A model generated the notes under the pieces. The model did no database searches and had not been told where the DNA came from. It worked only from the letters and a program-made list of their open reading frames with translations. A program made the position numbers and the translations under genes. From Bacteroidales bacterium (GTDB lineage Bacteria > Bacteroidota > Bacteroidia > Bacteroidales > UBA932), in NCBI GenBank assembly GCA_017938925.1, contig JAGBAO010000013.1:351037-415036 (forward strand): a stretch of 64,000 bases of DNA. Reading direction: 5' to 3'. Numbering within the stretch: the stretch's first letter is position 1; the number at the start of each line of letters is the position of its first letter. Below, one piece after another: positions 41,622 through 50,671 of this stretch.

Positions 41622-42482
41622 TCAGAATTTCAGAATCGTATAAATAGGATAATGATCGGATATATAAGGAATATTCTTATATGTCTTGTCGATGACCCTG
41701 AACTGAGGGCAGGAGGAAAAGACGGTATAGTAGATATAATCCAGAATCTTGTCTCTGCCGTTTCCCCATCCGTTGTAGGAATTCTTCGTATCGGAATCCT
41801 CCGCAACATTTCTGGCACTGTCCATTTCCTTGTCCAGTTCGAGCAGACAAGGATTATCAGGAAGCATATTGAAGTCTCCCATGAGTATGAGCGGAAGATT
41901 CTCCGGATTCATGGCCGCTATCCTCTCCCTGACAAGGGCAAGGCCGTTCCTCTGAGCCTGCTGTCCCCTGTGATCCAGATGGGTGTTGACAATGAAGAAT
42001 TCTTTTCCGGAAGGTATATGCCTCATCTTTGCCCAAGTTGCTGTACGAGGATATGAAGCATCCCATCCTTTGGAAGGAATATCTGGAGTTTCCGAAAGCC
42101 AATAGGTCCCCCAGTCAAGAAGCTTTATTGTCTGCCTGTTGAACATTATGGCTGCATGTTCACCCTTGTTCCTGCCGTCGTCACGGCCGACACCAATCCT
42201 GCGGTACTTGGGAAAGGCCGCTTCCATATCATAAAGCTGATGAGGACGGGCCTCCTGCATTCCGCACACATCGGGTGCGATCTCCTTGAACATCGCATAT
42301 GAAGCCTCCTGACGGTAGCACCAGCTGTTGTCACCGTCAGAGAACTTGCCGTCTATGTCGGAGCGTATGTTGTAGCACAACACCTTCAGCTCGTCATCTG
42401 CCACTTTTGTCCTTGGCTCCTCCGCCAGCAAGGCTGCCGGAAGGAGCAGGACACCCGTAATCAAGGTAAATATTCTGTTCAT
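41622..42482 (-). CDS. Secreted endonuclease/exonuclease/phosphatase (EEP) family protein
   Basis: The 286-aa protein has a signal peptide (to about LLAEE, residues 18-22) and one EEP domain. Catalytic motifs are complete: LCYNIRSD, GMQEARPHQL, VNTHLDHRGQQA, ILMGDFNMLPDNP and ISDHYPI. Homologues occur in many Bacteroidota glycan loci without a proven role. The start overlaps the preceding stop by 4 nt (ATGA), so it is translationally coupled to the triple-module lipoprotein. It is similar to, but clearly different from, the EEP domain of the next gene, so this locus has two phosphodiesterase-like domains. Confidence 0.88.
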   Translation of the reverse strand: MNRIFTLITGVLLLPAALLAEEPRTKVADDELKVLCYNIRSDIDGKFSDGDNSWCYRQEASYAMFKEIAPDVCGMQEARPHQLYDMEAAFPKYRRIGVGRDDGRNKGEHAAIMFNRQTIKLLDWGTYWLSETPDIPSKGWDASYPRTATWAKMRHIPSGKEFFIVNTHLDHRGQQAQRNGLALVRERIAAMNPENLPLILMGDFNMLPDNPCLLELDKEMDSARNVAEDSDTKNSYNGWGNGRDKILDYIYYTVFSSCPQFRVIDKTYKNIPYISDHYPIYTILKF

Positions 42483-45400
42483 TGTATATCTGAAATTTCC
42501 AATATAGTTATGACGATCTCATCAATATACATTCTGTACTGACTTGAGCCCTTTCCTTTACCTGTTGTATCGAAGTCAGGACCTATCACGATTCTTGATG
42601 CGGCATCCGCCTCGAGTTCCACAGAGTATTGTTTCAGGTCTGGCGAAGAAATGTCCATCTTCATCTTGACATCATTGCGTCTATCAGGTACAAACACATG
42701 GTTTTCCCCCATAGTACCCTTCATGGCTGAAACCAGCACATTCTCTGCCTCATCTGCATCATATCTGGCTCCAAGGAACTCCACCTTCAGTCTTGCCTTC
42801 TTGCCTTCCGGTATGCATGAAAGTTCAGGGGTGACTATCTGAGGAGCATAAGAATATCCTCCCAGTTTCAGATATCCCACACGGGAGATCAAGGACTTCT
42901 GCGCATTGACCGCATCCGACGGTATCCTCATGCCCCATCCGGACAGACGGCTGTCTCCGACTGCGCCGCCCAGACCACCATCAGCATAGAACAACGGACA
43001 TTCGTCGCTGCTGTTTCCATACGTTCCGGAACTGCTGCAATCCCCGGAAGGAGAATTGAATCCGGACAGGTCTGAACTTCTCCAGCCTGCAGCTGTATTC
43101 AAGGCATCACCATTCCAGCACAGCATCGAGAAGTCCTCTGCCAGGATTACTGTTCCGACTCCTGCAGATGAGACATTGCCCGGTTCCACGACAGTGAAGG
43201 AATCAGTCGTAGCCGCCACCGTCCTGATGATATTGCCGGTTTCCGGATTGGTCGCATGGAAATAATAGGTTGTATTCTGTTCAAGTCCTCCGAATGTGAA
43301 GGCTGGACCAGATGATGGCCATATTGCTGATCCGGCCGGCACAGAGTGGCTGACAACAAGGTCTGTCAGGGCTTCGTCACGGTAAAGTGCGAATGTATAT
43401 CCATAATCCTTAGGCGCATTACCCTCTCCGAACTTGAATGTCAGTGTGGATGAAGATGCTGCCGTGTGCGAAGCATCCACTTTCCATATATCCTTGATTA
43501 TATCCACAACTGTCACCTTGACATCATCCAGGAACATTCTATGCTGTGATTTGCCACTTCCTTTACCAGAAGTCTCGAAATCAGGTCCGATGAGGATTCT
43601 CGCTCCCCGACGCACATTTTCGAACTCAAATGAATATGGACTCCAGCCTGCTGCTCCGGAAAGTTCAAATCTGACATCCTCCCGCGAAGTCACGGCAAAA
43701 GCATTGTCAGTCGATGTTCCTCCGACAGCGGACACGATCGAAGCAACCGGATCGCTGCCATAGCGTGAAGCCATGAAATCCACCCTTACCTTTGCAATAT
43801 AGTCCTCAGGCACCTGAAGTTCAGAGGTCACGATATTGGCGCACCAGGATCCGCCGCCAAGCTTGAGATGACCTGACTTCGCATATACGCGTCCCGCGTT
43901 GTCTTTACCCTGCCTCAATATGCTCCAGTCGGCCAGACGGCTGAGCAGGGAGGCATCCTTGAGAGTTCCTCCATAGAGCTGGTCCTCACTGTCCCTATTC
44001 TTGTATGTTCCTGACGGACAGTCTCCGGAAGGAGACACATATTCCGAAACATCCGAACTGATCCAGCCCACAGCGTTATGAAGGTAGTCGCCATGCCATG
44101 GAAGCACTGAGAAATCCTCTGCAAGGATTACTGTTCCTGGCTCCACCTGACCAACCGCCGTATTCACAAGAGTGAAGTCGGTCGTCGAGGCCTTCAGAGG
44201 AGTGTCCAAGGACTTGCCCGTCGTAGTGTTAGTCACAGAGAACCAGTATTCCGTGTTCCTTTCAAGACCGGCAAAGACGAAGGTCGGAGCATTTTTGTCA
44301 TACCACAATGTCGATCCTGCAGGAATGGAATGTCTGACAACAAGATCTGTCATGGCCTCATCCCTGTAAAGTCCGAACGAATATCCGTATGAACGCTTCT
44401 GCTCGTCGTCAATTCCTTCTCCGAACCTGAATATCAGAGTGGATGATGACGAGGCAATATGCTCTGCCTCCACCTTCATTCCATTGTCGTTCACTTCAAG
44501 GACTGTCACAACCACGTCGTCCAGGAACATTCGATGCTGGCTCTTGCCGTTGCCTGTCCCCGACTTTTCGAAATCGGGACCGATCAGGATGCGGGTATCA
44601 GGCTGTACCTTAGTAAGCTCGACAGAATACGGGTTCCAACCAGCCACCGGATTAAGGTCAAATCTCTTGCAGCTCAATGTATCTGTAAGTGCAAAGACAT
44701 TGTTCTCTTCGGAACCTTCCACAGCTGCCACAACCATGGCCTGGCTGTCAGACGAATAGCGCGAAGCGCGGAAGTCCACCTTGACCTTGGCCACCATGCC
44801 GGCCGGTATATCCGACAGTGCCGGAGTGACAAGATCGGAAGCATAGCTGTAGCCTCCCATCTTCAGATATCCAACCCTTGCAAACACCATCTTCTGACGG
44901 TTGTCTGCAGCACCTTTCTGCGGATAGGCACTCCATCCGGCAAGGCGGCTCTCCTGCACTGCCACACCGAAGCCGGTAGTGTCGAACAGCTGGCACTCAA
45001 AACCCTTGTTGCCGAAGCCGCCTTCCGGTCTTGTTCCTGAAGGAGCCACAAAAGATTCCACATTCCTGCTTCTGAAGCCGGCCGCCGCATTGAGTTCGTC
45101 ACCGTTCCAAGGTATCTCCGAGAAATCCTCCGCAAGAATTACACTTCCTGCTGCGACCGATCCGCTTCCCGTCTGCACGGGGGTGAAGGCGGTTGTGGAT
45201 AGCGACACCACATCGCTCGACTTGCATACTGCCAGGAAGGTCGAATCTGTCAGCGGAGTGACAGAAGATGTGTCCGAGACATGAAAATAATATCTTGTTC
45301 CGCTTTCAAGTCCTCCGAAAGTGAAGGCAGGAACCGCCTTGTTCCATATCGAGGAGCCTGCCGCCACATAATGACAGACTACGGTGTCAGTGAGAGCCTC

Positions 45401-45877
45401 GTCACGGAAGAGTCCGAAGATGTATGGACGGGCAATCATCTCCGCCGCTGTCTCACCTTCTCCAAAACGGAATGTAAGCGTCGATGAAGTACTGTCCACT
45501 TTTTCGACAAAAATCTCCGGTTCCCTGGTGAGGTCACCCTTCTGCACGACTTTCAGCTCCACCTTGCGGGTCTCCATGGTCAGGATGACCTTTCCTTCCC
45601 TGGTATCACCCTCATTATGTCCGAAGACGAGAGTCAGGCTGTCTGCTGATGTAACGAATTCGCTTTTTCCTGGGAACTCAGCCACACTCAGCCAGTCGGA
45701 CTCGACAGTACCTTCGTATTCTCCGTTCGTATATATCTTGAAGCCAAGAGACGCTGCTTCCGGTCCGGCCTCCTGAGTGCTTTCCGGACACCCAAGTTCG
45801 TACACGGTCACATGTTCGACCTCCTGGACGCATGCCGTCAGGATGACGGCTGCCAATATTGCATATAATCTGCGCAT
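42479..45877 (-). CDS. Lipoprotein with three tandem FN3/jelly-roll modules
   Basis: I do not recognise a named function. Start at 45877 gives MRRLYAILAAVILTACVQ with a lipobox (LTAC, C16); an in-frame GTG at 45886 is less likely because it overlaps the SusD stop. A BACON-like domain comes first (about residues 30-120, SDWLSVAEFPGKSEF, KVELKVVQKG). Then one 330-345-aa module occurs three times. Each begins with an FN3-like part (SSTLTFRFGEG, YRDEALTDLVV) and continues into a jelly-roll part (VILAEDFS, PSGDC, GYLKLGGYSY, RILIGPDFETSGKG, HRMFLDDV). It probably binds glycan in the SusE/F position. It follows SusD by 5 nt. Confidence 0.85.
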   Translation of the reverse strand: MRRLYAILAAVILTACVQEVEHVTVYELGCPESTQEAGPEAASLGFKIYTNGEYEGTVESDWLSVAEFPGKSEFVTSADSLTLVFGHNEGDTREGKVILTMETRKVELKVVQKGDLTREPEIFVEKVDSTSSTLTFRFGEGETAAEMIARPYIFGLFRDEALTDTVVCHYVAAGSSIWNKAVPAFTFGGLESGTRYYFHVSDTSSVTPLTDSTFLAVCKSSDVVSLSTTAFTPVQTGSGSVAAGSVILAEDFSEIPWNGDELNAAAGFRSRNVESFVAPSGTRPEGGFGNKGFECQLFDTTGFGVAVQESRLAGWSAYPQKGAADNRQKMVFARVGYLKMGGYSYASDLVTPALSDIPAGMVAKVKVDFRASRYSSDSQAMVVAAVEGSEENNVFALTDTLSCKRFDLNPVAGWNPYSVELTKVQPDTRILIGPDFEKSGTGNGKSQHRMFLDDVVVTVLEVNDNGMKVEAEHIASSSSTLIFRFGEGIDDEQKRSYGYSFGLYRDEAMTDLVVRHSIPAGSTLWYDKNAPTFVFAGLERNTEYWFSVTNTTTGKSLDTPLKASTTDFTLVNTAVGQVEPGTVILAEDFSVLPWHGDYLHNAVGWISSDVSEYVSPSGDCPSGTYKNRDSEDQLYGGTLKDASLLSRLADWSILRQGKDNAGRVYAKSGHLKLGGGSWCANIVTSELQVPEDYIAKVRVDFMASRYGSDPVASIVSAVGGTSTDNAFAVTSREDVRFELSGAAGWSPYSFEFENVRRGARILIGPDFETSGKGSGKSQHRMFLDDVKVTVVDIIKDIWKVDASHTAASSSTLTFKFGEGNAPKDYGYTFALYRDEALTDLVVSHSVPAGSAIWPSSGPAFTFGGLEQNTTYYFHATNPETGNIIRTVAATTDSFTVVEPGNVSSAGVGTVILAEDFSMLCWNGDALNTAAGWRSSDLSGFNSPSGDCSSSGTYGNSSDECPLFYADGGLGGAVGDSRLSGWGMRIPSDAVNAQKSLISRVGYLKLGGYSYAPQIVTPELSCIPEGKKARLKVEFLGARYDADEAENVLVSAMKGTMGENHVFVPDRRNDVKMKMDISSPDLKQYSVELEADAASRIVIGPDFDTTGKGKGSSQYRMYIDEIVITILEISDIQ
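42480..45510 (-). repeat. Three tandem protein modules of about 1 kb each
   Basis: Module boundaries are near 45510, 44475, 43485 and 42480. Shared strings include SSTL.F.FGEG, SGKGSGKSQHRMFLDDV and LAEDFS. Similarity is clear at protein level and partial at DNA level, so the duplication is not very recent. Confidence 0.8.
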
Positions 45878-45882
45878 ATATA

Positions 45883-47562
45883 TCACTCCATGTAATCGTT
45901 ATTGTTCAAAGCGCCATCGGAATAAGCCACCTGATCGGAAGGAACAGGATAATACTTGTGGTATGGCTTTATGTACAAAGGAAGATAGTAGCTGTTGTTG
46001 TATTGCAGCGTCCTTTCATACCATATTCCCCAGCGCACCAGATCGAACTTCCTCTGGAACTCTCCGAAAAGTTCGACGGCACACTCCTTTCTGATTTCCT
46101 CCATGATCAGGTCCGCATCATATGAAAAGGTGATAGGCTGCACAGGATCCAGTCCCGCCCTCACCTTGGTGATGCTCAGATATCTGCATGCCTCCTCAAG
46201 ATCACCGGTCATCAGCAGGGCTTCCGCCTTGTTAAGAAGGGCTCCGGCGAAACGGAACACCTTCTGATTGTTCGAATCACGGTTATAGTACATCGTCGGG
46301 CACCAGAACTTGTTGCCGAGCCATGGCCTGCTGCTGTATGATGTGCAACTGTTGAAGAACATGACGGTATCCCTTTCCTGATCAAGGTCCGACTCCGCCG
46401 AATATCCCTTCCAGCGCCATGCAAGATTACCGGATCCTCCACGAGGGACATCAGACTCCGTATATTCTCCAGCTCTGAGGTCCTTATTCCTTTCCTTCAT
46501 CAGAGTGCCATGGAAATATTTTGTCGGCCTTGCAGCCTTGTAGGTGCGGGCGTATGCACTCATCTCCGGTATGATTATGCCGTTGTAATTGTTCGAGACC
46601 ACAGACGCACTTTCATCTGTCTCATCATCATCCTCCTCAATTTCGATATTCGAGCGCGACGGAGTGCAGTAGCTTGCTATGGAAGAGTATTCCTGCTGAC
46701 CGAACTCCTCCACCTTGTTGGATATCTCGAATATGCTCTCAGGAGTCCATTTGTTTGAGAACGGAATGTCTGTCAGCGGATAGGTCTGTCCGAATTCCGA
46801 CGGGGCGTCAGCAAAATGGCCGTATATGTCTTCAAGGACCTCACAGGCGGTAATGGCATCTTCCCAGCGCTCGTTCCACATGCAGAACTTGACAGCCAGC
46901 ATGAGACCCAGGGACGCTCCTGCCCGATAATCCGTACCGCTTGCATAACTCCTGACAAGCGGCATATACTGCTTTCCGCCGCGGTCATAAGGAAGCAGGA
47001 TATCCAGCAGCTCGTTTGCAAGCGTATCCCTGATGATGGCTGCCGGAGTCCTTTCAAGATGAGCTATATCCTTCCTGTTGTCCTCAGTGACGGCCTCAAG
47101 ATAGAAAGGCACATCGCCGAAGACGGAAGTCAGGACGTAGTAATACATCGCGCGCATCACCGTGGCCTCTCCGTAGAGGACGGCATATTCATCTTCAGTG
47201 ATCTTTCCTTCCTCCAGGGTGCGGTTTATCACATTGCACAGTTCGTTCGTGCGCATGACGCCCAGATAGCCCTGTTTCCAGACTGTCTTTCCGTGGCATG
47301 GCTTGGCCGGAGAAATCACACAGTTGGCGTCAGGACGTGTGTAGGAGGACAGGAACATGACATCCGTAGCACACTCGGTCATCTGCAGCATGGCGGCAGA
47401 ATATATGGACCTCACCGGGTCATAGCAGCCGTTGAGACCGGTTACAATCCGCTCCGGACTGGTATAATAGTCGGAAGTCGCATAAGTCGTGTTCTTCTCA
47501 TCCAGAAACGAACATGAGGCGAGAAGTAACGGGAACAATATGTATAATATTCTCTTTTTCAT
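45883..47562 (-). CDS. SusD/RagB family outer-membrane lipoprotein (second locus)
   Basis: The 559-aa protein has a lipobox (LLASC, C16) and the family opening (SFLDEKNTTYATSDYYTSPERIVTGLNGCYD). Helical TPR-like stretches follow (YGEATVMRAMYYYVLTSVFGDVPFY, FAGALLNKAEALLMTGDLEEACRYL) and the late IRKECAVELFGEFQRKFDLVRWG. It should work with the SusC encoded 1 nt upstream as a lidded importer. A very acidic loop (EIEEDDDETDE) may bind calcium. The natural ligand cannot be read from sequence; neighbours suggest an N-acetylglucosamine-bearing glycan. Confidence 0.94.
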   Translation of the reverse strand: MKKRILYILFPLLLASCSFLDEKNTTYATSDYYTSPERIVTGLNGCYDPVRSIYSAAMLQMTECATDVMFLSSYTRPDANCVISPAKPCHGKTVWKQGYLGVMRTNELCNVINRTLEEGKITEDEYAVLYGEATVMRAMYYYVLTSVFGDVPFYLEAVTEDNRKDIAHLERTPAAIIRDTLANELLDILLPYDRGGKQYMPLVRSYASGTDYRAGASLGLMLAVKFCMWNERWEDAITACEVLEDIYGHFADAPSEFGQTYPLTDIPFSNKWTPESIFEISNKVEEFGQQEYSSIASYCTPSRSNIEIEEDDDETDESASVVSNNYNGIIIPEMSAYARTYKAARPTKYFHGTLMKERNKDLRAGEYTESDVPRGGSGNLAWRWKGYSAESDLDQERDTVMFFNSCTSYSSRPWLGNKFWCPTMYYNRDSNNQKVFRFAGALLNKAEALLMTGDLEEACRYLSITKVRAGLDPVQPITFSYDADLIMEEIRKECAVELFGEFQRKFDLVRWGIWYERTLQYNNSYYLPLYIKPYHKYYPVPSDQVAYSDGALNNNDYME

Positions 47563-47563
47563 A

Positions 47564-50500
47564 CTAAAATACCATTGAAATCTTTCCTATTACAGTGCGC
47601 GGACGCGGGAACGAGCCATTGTCCAGGCGATAGACTGCAGAGGACGTGTTGACATCAGGGTCAAAGCCGTTGTAGTTCTTCAGCAGCCAGAGATTATCTC
47701 CGGAGACGCCCACAATCAAGGACTTGATATATTTCATAGCCTGCTTTGGAAGAGGTATGTTGTACTCTATCGAAACCGTCTTCAGACGCAGATAAGAGGC
47801 GTCGTGAATGAATCGCGAACAGCCATAAAGGTCTTCACGATATGGAGCAGGGATGTCGGAGTCCGGATTGTCCGGAGTCCAGGCATCAAGCATATACCTG
47901 TACTTGTTGTAGGATGAAGAACCGGTTCCGAGCCAAAGCTCAGAAAGGTTGTACATCTTTCCTCCCAGCGAGTAGGCGAAATACACACCCAGCGTGAGTC
48001 GCTTGGCAATTGTGAAATCGTTTGAGATACCTCCATACACTATCGGATCAGAACAGCCCAGATATACGACATCCTCCTCATCGAGAAGTCCGTCATGGTT
48101 CACATCCACATATTTCGAGCGTCCGAGATTGCTTTCCACGCTTGTGGACATATATCCGGAAGTATAGGCATGGGTGCTGTTGTTGCGCTCAATCTCTTCC
48201 GCACTTTTCCACACACCTTCATACTGATAGCCCCAGAGCGCATTCACAGGATATCCTCTGCGATATCCGTAGAGATACTGGCCGCTGTTGCGAGGATTGA
48301 GATATGTCGGCACCACTGCATCCCCCTCGCCTATGTCCAGGGTCATCTGCCTGTTATGCGACACGGTAACAGCCGTGCTCCACTTGAAGTTCCTCCTGAC
48401 AAAATTCTTGGTCTTTACAGTCACTTCCACACCGATGTTTCGTGTGGAGCCGACGTTATTGAAATATGTTTCATATCCGGTGACCTGAGAATTCCTCATT
48501 GCGAGCAGAAGGTCATGTGTATATGAAAGATATCCGTCGGCCTCGATAGAAAGACGGCTTCTGAAGGCTTCGAAATTCAGGCCGACATTGTATGAATCCG
48601 TGGTCTCCCAGGTGAGATTGCTGTTCGCAAGCTTGTTGGGAGTGTATGCCACGGACCTGCTGTCTCCGAATGTCCAGTGAGTCTTTGCAGTGGAAAGAGT
48701 GGCAAGGGACATGTAGTTGGATATCGCATCGTTTCCGGAACGTCCCGCACTCAGCCTGAGCGAAAGGTCATTAAGCCAGTAGGCATTGTTGAACCACGAT
48801 TCATTGACGATTGACCACCTGAATGCAAGGGCCGGGAAATAGCCCCACTTCCTGTTCACCGCGAAGTTTGAAGCGGCATCGGTACGCATGGTCGCAGTGA
48901 GGTAATATCTTCTGTTCCATGAGTAATTCACCCTTCCGAAGAATGACATCTTGCTGTTTATGGTCTGGCTGCTCTTCGGCACAAGATTGCCGTAATCGAC
49001 TATGGCGTTCATATTGCCGTATCCGACATTATCGTCGAGATAGCCTGCTCCTGTCAGATTCTCACTGTCTATCTTCTTGTATTCCAATGACATTCCGAGC
49101 ATGGCCTCTATGGAGCTCTTCTTTATCTTGGTGCTGTAGTTCAGGGTGTTCTCATTCACGAAGGTCTGCTTCAGATAGGCTCCACGCGCAGCTGTACCTC
49201 CAAGATTGTTGTATGCAGCAGTCGGAAGGAATGAAGGAGAATAGCTGAAATTCCATGTATTGTTGCGCGCGTAGGAGAACTTGACATTGAGTTTAAGCCC
49301 CTTCACGATGTCAGCCTTGAGCCACGGAGCAAGAACTATCGTGTTGCGTCTGAGCCACTTTGTAGAATTCATCGCTGTAATGTACGGATTGTTGAATATG
49401 GCACCTCCGCTGCTTTCATCGTCTCCGTACAGGTTCCAGTCGTCCTTGACTGTAAGAAGAGGACTCAGGTATATGGCGGCACTTGAGCTGGTACCGGAAA
49501 TCTGTGCAGAGGTGAAGTCCGTGCGCGTATTGGTCAGCGATGAGCGTATTCCCGCCTGCATCCACGGCTTGAGCTTGACACTGTAGGAAATCACCGTGCT
49601 GATCTTCCTGTTTCCGGAACCGATGATGACTCCCTGCTCGTCGTTATATCCGAGAGAGGCCGAATAATTGGACTTTCCGGAGTTTCCGTTCAGGGAAACA
49701 TGGTAGTCCTGATAGACAGCATTACGGCTGAGGGTCTTGACCCAGTCGGTTCCGGTTCCCATGGCAGCGGGATCTGCATAAGGAGGATTCACGGCATCCT
49801 CAGACCAGAACTCGCGGGCATAATAGACCATGTTCCTCCACTGGGCAATCTCGCTTGCATCCATTATGTCGATGCTGTTCGCTATGGAAGACACGCCGGC
49901 CTTCGCGTTGAACTTTATCCTGAAGGAGCCCACCTGCTTCTCCTTGTCCTGGGAGGAAGCGGCTGTCGTCACCAGGATCACACCGTTTGCTCCGCGGGAA
50001 CCGTAGATTGCGGTGGAAGACACATCCTTGAGAATGGAGATTGAAACGATGTCGGAAGGGTTGATCTCAGAAAGGTCTTCCACAACATCCATCATTCCGT
50101 CCACGATTATCAGAGGTTCGTTTCCGGCAGAAATGGAGCGTGCCCCGCGAATCTGGATAGTGCCCGCCTCGCCTGGCGCTCCGGTCTGGGAAGAGAACTC
50201 GGCTCCGGCAATGCGACCTTGAAGTGCCTGGGCTACATTGGATGCAGCTGATGACTGCATGTCGTCCATGGATACCACTGAGACACTTCCGGTGAGGTCA
50301 CCTTTCTTGGATGTTCCGTATCCGATCACCACCACATCGTCGAGGGTGCTGGTCTTGGGAGACAGACGGACCTCAAGTTCCTTTCCTCCGGATTTCACCT
50401 GCTCGATCTTCGTGTCATAACCGATATAGGAGAACTCCAGAAAAGTATCTTCTGCAACATTGATGGAAAACCTTCCGTCAATGTCTGTCACAGTGCCGTT

Positions 50501-50659
50501 GGAAACATTGTTCTTGTCGATAACCCCGGCCCCGATCAGAGGCTCGCCGTTCTCGTCCAAAACCTTTCCGGTCACTGCCCTGTTCTGCGCAATGAGCGCC
50601 CCGCCACACAGCAGCAGGACACTCATCGTCGCAATCAATTTCCTGATTACAGATATCAT
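47564..50659 (-). CDS. SusC/RagA family TonB-dependent transporter (second locus)
   Basis: The 1031-aa outer-membrane transporter has a signal peptide (GGALIAQ), a carboxypeptidase-regulatory-like domain (GKVLDENGEPLIGAGVIDKN), the pre-plug SusC motif (LDDVVVIGYGTSKKGDLTGSV), a plug with EPLIIVDGMMDV and AIYGSRGANGVILVTT, and a beta-barrel ending IGKISMVF. It has no STN extension. An internal Met at residue 12 is an alternative start. It is clearly different in sequence from the pectin SusC. The upstream lipoprotein gene ends 12 nt before it, so the importer is the third gene of its operon, an unusual position since SusC generally leads. Confidence 0.95.
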   Translation of the reverse strand: MISVIRKLIATMSVLLLCGGALIAQNRAVTGKVLDENGEPLIGAGVIDKNNVSNGTVTDIDGRFSINVAEDTFLEFSYIGYDTKIEQVKSGGKELEVRLSPKTSTLDDVVVIGYGTSKKGDLTGSVSVVSMDDMQSSAASNVAQALQGRIAGAEFSSQTGAPGEAGTIQIRGARSISAGNEPLIIVDGMMDVVEDLSEINPSDIVSISILKDVSSTAIYGSRGANGVILVTTAASSQDKEKQVGSFRIKFNAKAGVSSIANSIDIMDASEIAQWRNMVYYAREFWSEDAVNPPYADPAAMGTGTDWVKTLSRNAVYQDYHVSLNGNSGKSNYSASLGYNDEQGVIIGSGNRKISTVISYSVKLKPWMQAGIRSSLTNTRTDFTSAQISGTSSSAAIYLSPLLTVKDDWNLYGDDESSGGAIFNNPYITAMNSTKWLRRNTIVLAPWLKADIVKGLKLNVKFSYARNNTWNFSYSPSFLPTAAYNNLGGTAARGAYLKQTFVNENTLNYSTKIKKSSIEAMLGMSLEYKKIDSENLTGAGYLDDNVGYGNMNAIVDYGNLVPKSSQTINSKMSFFGRVNYSWNRRYYLTATMRTDAASNFAVNRKWGYFPALAFRWSIVNESWFNNAYWLNDLSLRLSAGRSGNDAISNYMSLATLSTAKTHWTFGDSRSVAYTPNKLANSNLTWETTDSYNVGLNFEAFRSRLSIEADGYLSYTHDLLLAMRNSQVTGYETYFNNVGSTRNIGVEVTVKTKNFVRRNFKWSTAVTVSHNRQMTLDIGEGDAVVPTYLNPRNSGQYLYGYRRGYPVNALWGYQYEGVWKSAEEIERNNSTHAYTSGYMSTSVESNLGRSKYVDVNHDGLLDEEDVVYLGCSDPIVYGGISNDFTIAKRLTLGVYFAYSLGGKMYNLSELWLGTGSSSYNKYRYMLDAWTPDNPDSDIPAPYREDLYGCSRFIHDASYLRLKTVSIEYNIPLPKQAMKYIKSLIVGVSGDNLWLLKNYNGFDPDVNTSSAVYRLDNGSFPRPRTVIGKISMVF

Positions 50660-50671
50660 AGTTACGGATTA

